From assembly GCA_023412175.1 (NCBI GenBank), contig JAEYOB010000488.1, positions 1-11,050 of the forward strand: DNA of 11,050 bases, written 5' to 3'. The stretch's first letter is position 1. Every line of letters begins with the position of its first letter. Source of the stretch: Pseudomonadota bacterium. GTDB taxonomy: Bacteria > Pseudomonadota > Alphaproteobacteria > Azospirillales > Azospirillaceae. The notes beneath the pieces were generated by a model. The model was not told the DNA's origin. It saw only the letters and a program-made list of their open reading frames with translations, and did no database searches. A program made the translations under genes and the position numbers. Positions 6,825-11,050 of this stretch are shown piece by piece.

Positions 6825-7676
6825 CTAAGGAAGTCGCAACGCCGTCACACCCGGCCCGGCTTCCACCGGGCGCACCGCATCGGCCGCCGGGAACAGCGAG
6901 TCGGTACGGTCCATCACGCGGTAGGCCGCCAGCCCGATCCACTCGCGCACGGCGAAGGTCGCCATCGTGAGGTTGGAGTCCAGCTCGAACAGCAGGTAGG
7001 GCCTGCCGTCGGTGCGGCTGCGATAATCAACCGGGAAAGGCACCACCGGCCAGCCGATGCGCCGGAAGATGCCGACCGAGCGCGGCATGTGCCACGCCGA
7101 GGTCACCAGAAGCCACGTCTCGCCGGGCTTCGGCGCCACGAGGTCGCGGCTGAAGAGGGCGTTTTCCCAGGTGTTGCGCGAATCGTTCTCGAACAGCACG
7201 CGCCCGGTGTCGAGCCCGGTCTGCTCCAGCACGGCGCGCATCACTTCGCCCTCGCGGTACTTCCCGCCCCACAGCGAGCCGGAGCCGCCGGTGAACACCA
7301 GCCTGGCGTCCGGGTAGCGCCGCCCGAGGTCGGCCATGGCGAGGACGCGCTCGGCGGCGTCGTTGACCGACGGATCGCCGCGCAGCGCGGCGATCGGCGG
7401 GTTCACCGCGCCTCCCAGGACGATGATGCCGTCCACGCGGTCCGGCATCGCAGGGCGCGGAAAACGATCCTCGAGCGGCTGCACCAGCCATGCGCCGATC
7501 GGAACGATGGTGAGGATGAGGAAGCCGAGCGCCGTGGCCGCCACGATCCGGCGCCCGGTGTGGCGGCGGGATCTGCGCCCGCTGAACAGCAGCAACGCCC
7601 CGAGGGCCAGCATCAGCATCAGCAGATTGCCCGGCTGCGCCAGCCCCCACAGGACCTTGGATGCGATGAAGGACAC
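6825..7676 (-). CDS. ElyC/SanA/YdcF-family (DUF218) membrane protein
   Basis: A 283-residue inner-membrane protein. Two hydrophobic segments open it (about residues 14-32 and 45-67), leaving a DUF218 domain that should face the periplasm. The domain shows the family blocks: DGIIVLGGAV near residue 81, RYPDARLVFTGGSG, ENDSRNTWENA and LLVTSAWHMPRS. E. coli ElyC, of this family, is needed for normal envelope and peptidoglycan assembly at low temperature; the biochemical activity is unclear, and I do not give a gene symbol. The start is uncertain. The GTG at 7676 begins VSFIASKVLWGLAQPGN, which resembles the usual start of relatives, but its ribosome binding site is weak. A TTG at 7718 would add 14 residues. 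The gene lies 149 bases after valS and 77 bases before rlpA, and a wall-related role fits the neighbouring rlpA and dacA. Confidence 0.85.
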   Translation of the reverse strand: MSFIASKVLWGLAQPGNLLMLMLALGALLLFSGRRSRRHTGRRIVAATALGFLILTIVPIGAWLVQPLEDRFPRPAMPDRVDGIIVLGGAVNPPIAALRGDPSVNDAAERVLAMADLGRRYPDARLVFTGGSGSLWGGKYREGEVMRAVLEQTGLDTGRVLFENDSRNTWENALFSRDLVAPKPGETWLLVTSAWHMPRSVGIFRRIGWPVVPFPVDYRSRTDGRPYLLFELDSNLTMATFAVREWIGLAAYRVMDRTDSLFPAADAVRPVEAGPGVTALRLP

Positions 7677-7825
7677 GGCACGCCCGTTCTGTTCAGCGAC
7701 GCACCGGAGAATAGGCAAGCACCCCGCCCTTGCCCAGCGGAACGAACGGCGGAGGCCGGGTTACCCCTCCCCCGCCCTTCGCGTAGCGGCTTTCGGGCGC
7801 TGAGGCGAACCGTGGGAGATAGGGC
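7677..7825. other. Intergenic stretch between valS and the ElyC-like gene
   Basis: A 149-base GC-rich gap, the longest in the window. It holds C-rich and G-rich runs (7764-7777) and a short CGCCC/GGGCG inverted repeat (7773-7777 with 7795-7799, 17-base loop). No tRNA, T-tract terminator or supported small gene is visible. The repeat-like composition resembles dispersed intergenic repeats of high-GC alphaproteobacteria, which cannot be confirmed from one copy. Confidence 0.4.
7708..7736 (-). promoter_or_regulatory. Weak candidate promoter of the ElyC-like gene
   Basis: Minus-strand TGGGCA (7736-7731), a 17-base spacer and TATTCT (7713-7708), each 4 of 6 to the sigma70 consensus. An RNA start near 7701 would lie downstream of the TTG at 7718, so if real it would support the GTG start at 7676. 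The match is weak. Confidence 0.25.
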
Positions 7826-10474
7826 TTACGCCCCCAGCATCTCCACGGCCTTCTGCAGCTTGCCGCGCGCCTGATCGGCGGCCTCGCGGCGGTCGCGCTG
7901 CTCTTCGATGACCTCCTCGGGAGCCTTGGCGACGAACTGCTCGTTGCCGAGCTTGGCGTCGATCTTCCTGATCTCGCCCGTCAGCTTCTCGATCTCCTTC
8001 GACAGGCGCGCGCGCTCCTTGTCGAGATCGACGATGCCTTCCAACGGCAGGATCAGCGTCGCCTCGTCCAGCACCGCCTGCACCGATTGCTTCGGGATGG
8101 CGCCGTCCAGCGGCCCCGCCGACGCGAGGCGGCCCATGCGCAGGATCAGGTCGCGGTGCGTGGCGAGCCGCTTCAGGCTCTCCGGACCGGGGTCCTTCAG
8201 CGTCAGCGCGATCTGCGCGGCCGGCGGCACGTTCATCTCCGAGCGCATGGAGCGCACCGACGAGATCAGCCGCACCACCCAGTCCATCTCGGCCCGGGCG
8301 GCCGGATCGACGATCTCCGCCCCATACTCCGGCCATTCCGCGGAGATCAGCCGGTCGGCGCGGTCCTCGGCAAGCTGCTCCCACAACTCCTCGGTGATGA
8401 AGGGCATCAGCGGGTGCAGCAGGTGCAGCACCTCGTCCAGCACCCAGGCGGTGGTGGCGCGGGTCTCCGCCTTCGCCGCCTCATCCGAGCCATTGAGAAT
8501 CGGCTTGGTGAACTCCAGGTACCAGTCGCAGAAGGTGCCCCAAATGAACTGGTAGAGCCCGTTGGCCGCCTCGTTGAACTTGTACGCCTCGATGGCGTCG
8601 GCGACGCGCTTGGACGTCTCCGCCAGTTCGCCGACGATCCAGCGGTTCACCGTCTGCGTCAGCCCGGTCGGCTGGAAGCCCGGCACCGGCACCGCGCCGT
8701 TCATCTGGCAGTAGCGCGCGGCGTTCCACAGCTTGGTGGCGAAGTTTCGGTAGCCTTCGACGCGGTTCACCGCCAGCTTGATGTCGCGGCCCTGCGCCGC
8801 CATCGCCGCCAGCGTGAAGCGCAGCGCGTCGGTGCCGTATTCGCCGATCAGCTCCAGGGGGTCGATGACGTTCCCCTTGGACTTCGACATCTTCTGGCCC
8901 TTCTCGTCGCGGACCAGGGCATGGATGTAGACGGTGCGGAACGGCACGTCGCCCATGAAGTGCAGGCCCATCATCATCATCCTGGCGACCCAGAAGAAGA
9001 TGATGTCGAATCCGGTCACCAGCACGTCGGTGGGATAGTAGCGCTCCAGCTCCGGCGTCTTGTCCGGCCAGCCCAGCGTCGAGAACGGCCACAGCGCCGA
9101 CGAGAACCAGGTGTCCAGCACGTCCGGGTCCCGGGTCAGCTCGGCGGCCGTGCCGTAATGCTTCTCGGCGGCGGCCCTGGCCGCCTCCTCGGTCTCCTCG
9201 ACGAACACCGTGCCGTCCGGTCCGTACCACGCCGGGATCTGGTGGCCCCACCAGATCTGCCGGCTGACGCACCAGGGCTGGATGTTGCGCATCCACTCGA
9301 AGTAGGTGTTCTCCCACTGCTTGGGCACGAACACGGTCTTGCCGGTCTCCACCGCCTCGATGGCCGGCTTGGCGAGCGTCGCGGCGTCCACGTACCACTG
9401 GTCGGTCAGCCAGGGCTCGATGGCGACGCCGGAGCGGTCGCCGTGCGGCACCTTGTGGGTGTGCGGCTCGATCTTCTCCAGCAGTTCCAGCGCTTCGAGT
9501 TCAGCGACGACCTTCTTGCGCGCCTCGTAGCGGTCGAGGCCGCGGTAGGCCTCCGGCACGTTGTCGTTCAGCCGCGCGTCGCGGTCGAGGATGTTGATCT
9601 GTTCCAGCCCGTGGCGCTTGGCCACGGCGAAGTCGTTGAAATCGTGCGCCGGGGTGATCTTCACCGCACCCGAGCCGGTCTCCGGGTCGGCGTACTCGTC
9701 GCCGACGATGGGGATCAGGCGGCCGACCAGCGGCAGCACCACGTTCTTGCCGATCAGGTCCTTGTAACGCTCGTCCTCCGGGTGGACGGCGACGGCGGTA
9801 TCGCCCAGCATCGTCTCCGGCCGCGTGGTGGCGACGACGATGAAGCGGCCCGGCTCGTTCTCGATCGGGTACCGGAAGTGCCAGAGGTTGCCCTTGATCT
9901 CGCGCTGCTCGACCTCCAGGTCGGAGATCGCCGTGTGCAGCTTCGGGTCCCAGTTGACGAGGCGCTTGTCCTTGTAGAGCAGGCCCTGGCGGTACAGCTC
10001 GACGAACACCTTGCGGACGGCCTTGCTCAGGCCCTCGTCCATGGTGAAGCGCTCCTTCTCCCAGTCCGGCGAGGCGCCCAGACGGCGGAGCTGGCGGGTG
10101 ATGGTGCCGCCCGATTCGGCCTTCCACTCCCACACCTTGTCGATGAACGCGTCGCGGCCGAAGTCGTGGCGCGTCTTGCCCTCGGCGGCCAGATTGCGCT
10201 CGACCACCATCTGCGTGGCGATGCCCGCGTGGTCGGTGCCCGGCTGCCACAGCGCGTCCTTGCCGCGCATGCGGTTGTAGCGGGTCAGCACGTCCTGCAG
10301 GGTGAAGGTCAGCGCGTGGCCCATGTGCAGGCTGCCGGTGACGTTCGGCGGCGGCATCATGATGGTGTAGGGCCTGCCGTTCGACCGGGTGTTCGCGGCG
10401 AAGGCGCCCGACTCCTCCCACAGACGGTAGTGCTTCTCCTCGACCTCGGCCGGCCGGTAAGTCTTCTCAAGCAT
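7826..10474 (-). CDS. valS: Valyl-tRNA synthetase
   Basis: A class I synthetase that charges tRNA-Val and hydrolyses mischarged threonyl-tRNA. The 882-residue protein shows [14 protein letters not shown] with the HIGH motif as HMGH at 50-53 and KMSKS at 528-532. The CP1 editing domain contains [12 protein letters not shown] at 216-227 and the [10 protein letters not shown] block at about 273-282. [17 protein letters not shown] block (454-469) is typical of ValRS. An anticodon-binding helical domain follows, and the C-terminal coiled coil, rich in K/E/R (about 810-880), is the ValRS tRNA-contacting arm. The ATG at 10474 is preferred because the protein then opens MLEKTYRP and GGAAG lies 8 bases upstream (10483-10487); the GTG one codon earlier is possible. 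It lies 33 bases downstream of the PopZ-like gene with no terminator between them, so cotranscription is likely. Confidence 0.98.
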   Translation of the reverse strand: MLEKTYRPAEVEEKHYRLWEESGAFAANTRSNGRPYTIMMPPPNVTGSLHMGHALTFTLQDVLTRYNRMRGKDALWQPGTDHAGIATQMVVERNLAAEGKTRHDFGRDAFIDKVWEWKAESGGTITRQLRRLGASPDWEKERFTMDEGLSKAVRKVFVELYRQGLLYKDKRLVNWDPKLHTAISDLEVEQREIKGNLWHFRYPIENEPGRFIVVATTRPETMLGDTAVAVHPEDERYKDLIGKNVVLPLVGRLIPIVGDEYADPETGSGAVKITPAHDFNDFAVAKRHGLEQINILDRDARLNDNVPEAYRGLDRYEARKKVVAELEALELLEKIEPHTHKVPHGDRSGVAIEPWLTDQWYVDAATLAKPAIEAVETGKTVFVPKQWENTYFEWMRNIQPWCVSRQIWWGHQIPAWYGPDGTVFVEETEEAARAAAEKHYGTAAELTRDPDVLDTWFSSALWPFSTLGWPDKTPELERYYPTDVLVTGFDIIFFWVARMMMMGLHFMGDVPFRTVYIHALVRDEKGQKMSKSKGNVIDPLELIGEYGTDALRFTLAAMAAQGRDIKLAVNRVEGYRNFATKLWNAARYCQMNGAVPVPGFQPTGLTQTVNRWIVGELAETSKRVADAIEAYKFNEAANGLYQFIWGTFCDWYLEFTKPILNGSDEAAKAETRATTAWVLDEVLHLLHPLMPFITEELWEQLAEDRADRLISAEWPEYGAEIVDPAARAEMDWVVRLISSVRSMRSEMNVPPAAQIALTLKDPGPESLKRLATHRDLILRMGRLASAGPLDGAIPKQSVQAVLDEATLILPLEGIVDLDKERARLSKEIEKLTGEIRKIDAKLGNEQFVAKAPEEVIEEQRDRREAADQARGKLQKAVEMLGA

Positions 10475-10507
10475 CACAAGGGCTTCCGCTAACGCGTTGA
10501 CGTCTGA

Positions 10508-11050
10508 CTAGAATTTCTGGGACCGGCGGATCATCCGGTCGATCTCCTGCTGGACGAGGCGCTCGACAACCGTCGGCAGGTTCTCGTCGAGCCACTCCTT
10601 CAGCAGCGGCTTCAGCAGCTCGCGCACGACCTCCTCCACGGTGCGGATGCCGACCGGCATCGGGCCGATGGACAAATCGTCACCCAGTTCCCGCGCCAGA
10701 TGCGTGAAGTGCTGCGAGGCGTCTTCCGCCGTACGGCGCGAGATCAGCCCGGCGTCGAACTCCGGCTTGCGTGCCGCGCGCGGACGTGGCGGCGGCATCT
10801 CGGTCAAGTCGTCGTCGAAGTCCTGCATCGGCGGCGGCGGCGAAGGCCGGCGCGGCGGCGGGGGAGGAGGAGGAGGCTCGTCCATATCCGCCGGCGGTTC
10901 CGGGAACGCCGGCTCCTCGCCCCAGGGGTCTTCTTCCGGCTCGTCCTCGATCGGCATCGGGCGCGAGTCGGCCACCTGCGTCAGTTCGAGAACGTCCTCC
11001 TCCTCTTCTTCCTCCTCCATCGCCATGGGCGGCGGCGGTGGGGGTGGCGG
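10508..11050 (-). CDS. popZ: PopZ/DUF2497-family polar organising protein, N-terminus outside window
   Basis: PopZ of Caulobacter forms a polymeric network at the cell poles that tethers the chromosome centromere through ParB and recruits cell-cycle regulators. The C-terminal 45 residues (about 128-172 counted from the ATG at 11026) match the family's oligomerisation helices: TVEEVVRELLKPLLKEW, then LDENLPTVVERLVQQEI. Before them is a long acidic, proline-rich disordered linker with an E7 run (4-10), DVLELT (11-16), eight prolines (51-58) and a further PSPPPP. The frame remains open from the ATG at 11026 to the window edge with eight proline codons in a row and no Shine-Dalgarno sequence, so that ATG is probably internal. 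The conserved N-terminal helix that binds client proteins would lie upstream. Position directly before valS fits the family's usual context in alphaproteobacteria. Low-complexity composition makes linker length hard to compare with relatives. Confidence 0.88.
   Translation of the reverse strand, partial: PPPPPPPPMAMEEEEEEEDVLELTQVADSRPMPIEDEPEEDPWGEEPAFPEPPADMDEPPPPPPPPRRPSPPPPMQDFDDDLTEMPPPRPRAARKPEFDAGLISRRTAEDASQHFTHLARELGDDLSIGPMPVGIRTVEEVVRELLKPLLKEWLDENLPTVVERLVQQEIDRMIRRSQKF

Noticed and set aside
7761..7825. A small gene at the end of a minus-strand frame running out of valS
   Set aside because: The frame is a shadow of valS in another frame that continues into the gap; it has no start signal of its own.
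8087..10492. An 801-codon open frame on the plus strand opposite valS
   Set aside because: It is exactly antisense to a fully supported valS, and its translation is dominated by V, R, H, L, D and G with no domain signature. High third-position GC in valS removes stops from the opposite frame.
10763..11050. Short-period triplet repeats (GGC/CCG and CTC/GAG runs) as a repeat element
   Set aside because: The runs coincide with in-frame proline and glutamate codons of the PopZ linker, so protein composition explains them.
1..11050. CRISPR array, insertion sequence, toxin-antitoxin or defence cassette
   Set aside because: No spaced direct repeats, transposase motifs, terminal inverted repeats or small paired genes were seen; all ten genes are core or common envelope genes in one orientation.

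Overview
The window is a high-GC stretch of bacterial chromosome in which every supported gene lies on the minus strand. Gene content, gene order and protein style point to an alphaproteobacterium, probably a Rhodospirillales-like organism. The indicators are a PopZ/DUF2497 gene directly upstream of valS, the order rlpA - dacA-type carboxypeptidase - tmk - holB - metG - tatD, a delta' subunit without zinc cysteines and a MetRS without a zinc knuckle. The lineage is inferred from protein and synteny patterns; no rRNA or database search was available.

Read in the direction of transcription (from high to low coordinates), the layout is as follows. (1) 11050-10508: the 3' part of a PopZ-type polar organising protein, still open at the window edge. 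(2) 10474-7826: valS, 33 bases downstream. (3) A 149-base gap without a gene, with a weak promoter-like sequence. (4) 7676-6825: an ElyC/YdcF-family (DUF218) membrane protein. (5) A 77-base gap with a possible promoter. (6) 6747-5773: RlpA, a septal lipoprotein with a double-psi beta-barrel and a SPOR domain. (7) 5726-4575: a DacA-type D-alanyl-D-alanine carboxypeptidase. (8) 4575-3940: thymidylate kinase. (9) 3897-3451: a small exported DUF2147 protein. (10) 3387-2269: DNA polymerase III delta'. (11) 2218-668: methionyl-tRNA synthetase. (12) 668-1: TatD-type metal-dependent hydrolase, cut by the window edge.

The genes from rlpA to tatD are packed with gaps of 0-63 bases and two TGATG stop/start overlaps, so they look like one operon joining cell-wall remodelling (RlpA, DacA) to nucleotide supply (Tmk), the replisome (HolB) and translation (MetG). 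PopZ and ValS look like a second transcription unit, and the ElyC-like gene is probably on its own or read together with rlpA. The window is ordinary core genome: I found no mobile element, CRISPR array, RNA gene or defence system, and nothing that amounts to a new system. The points most worth a second look are the internal-Met start of the popZ fragment, the DUF2147 gene placed inside the tmk-holB pair, and the two coupled overlaps.
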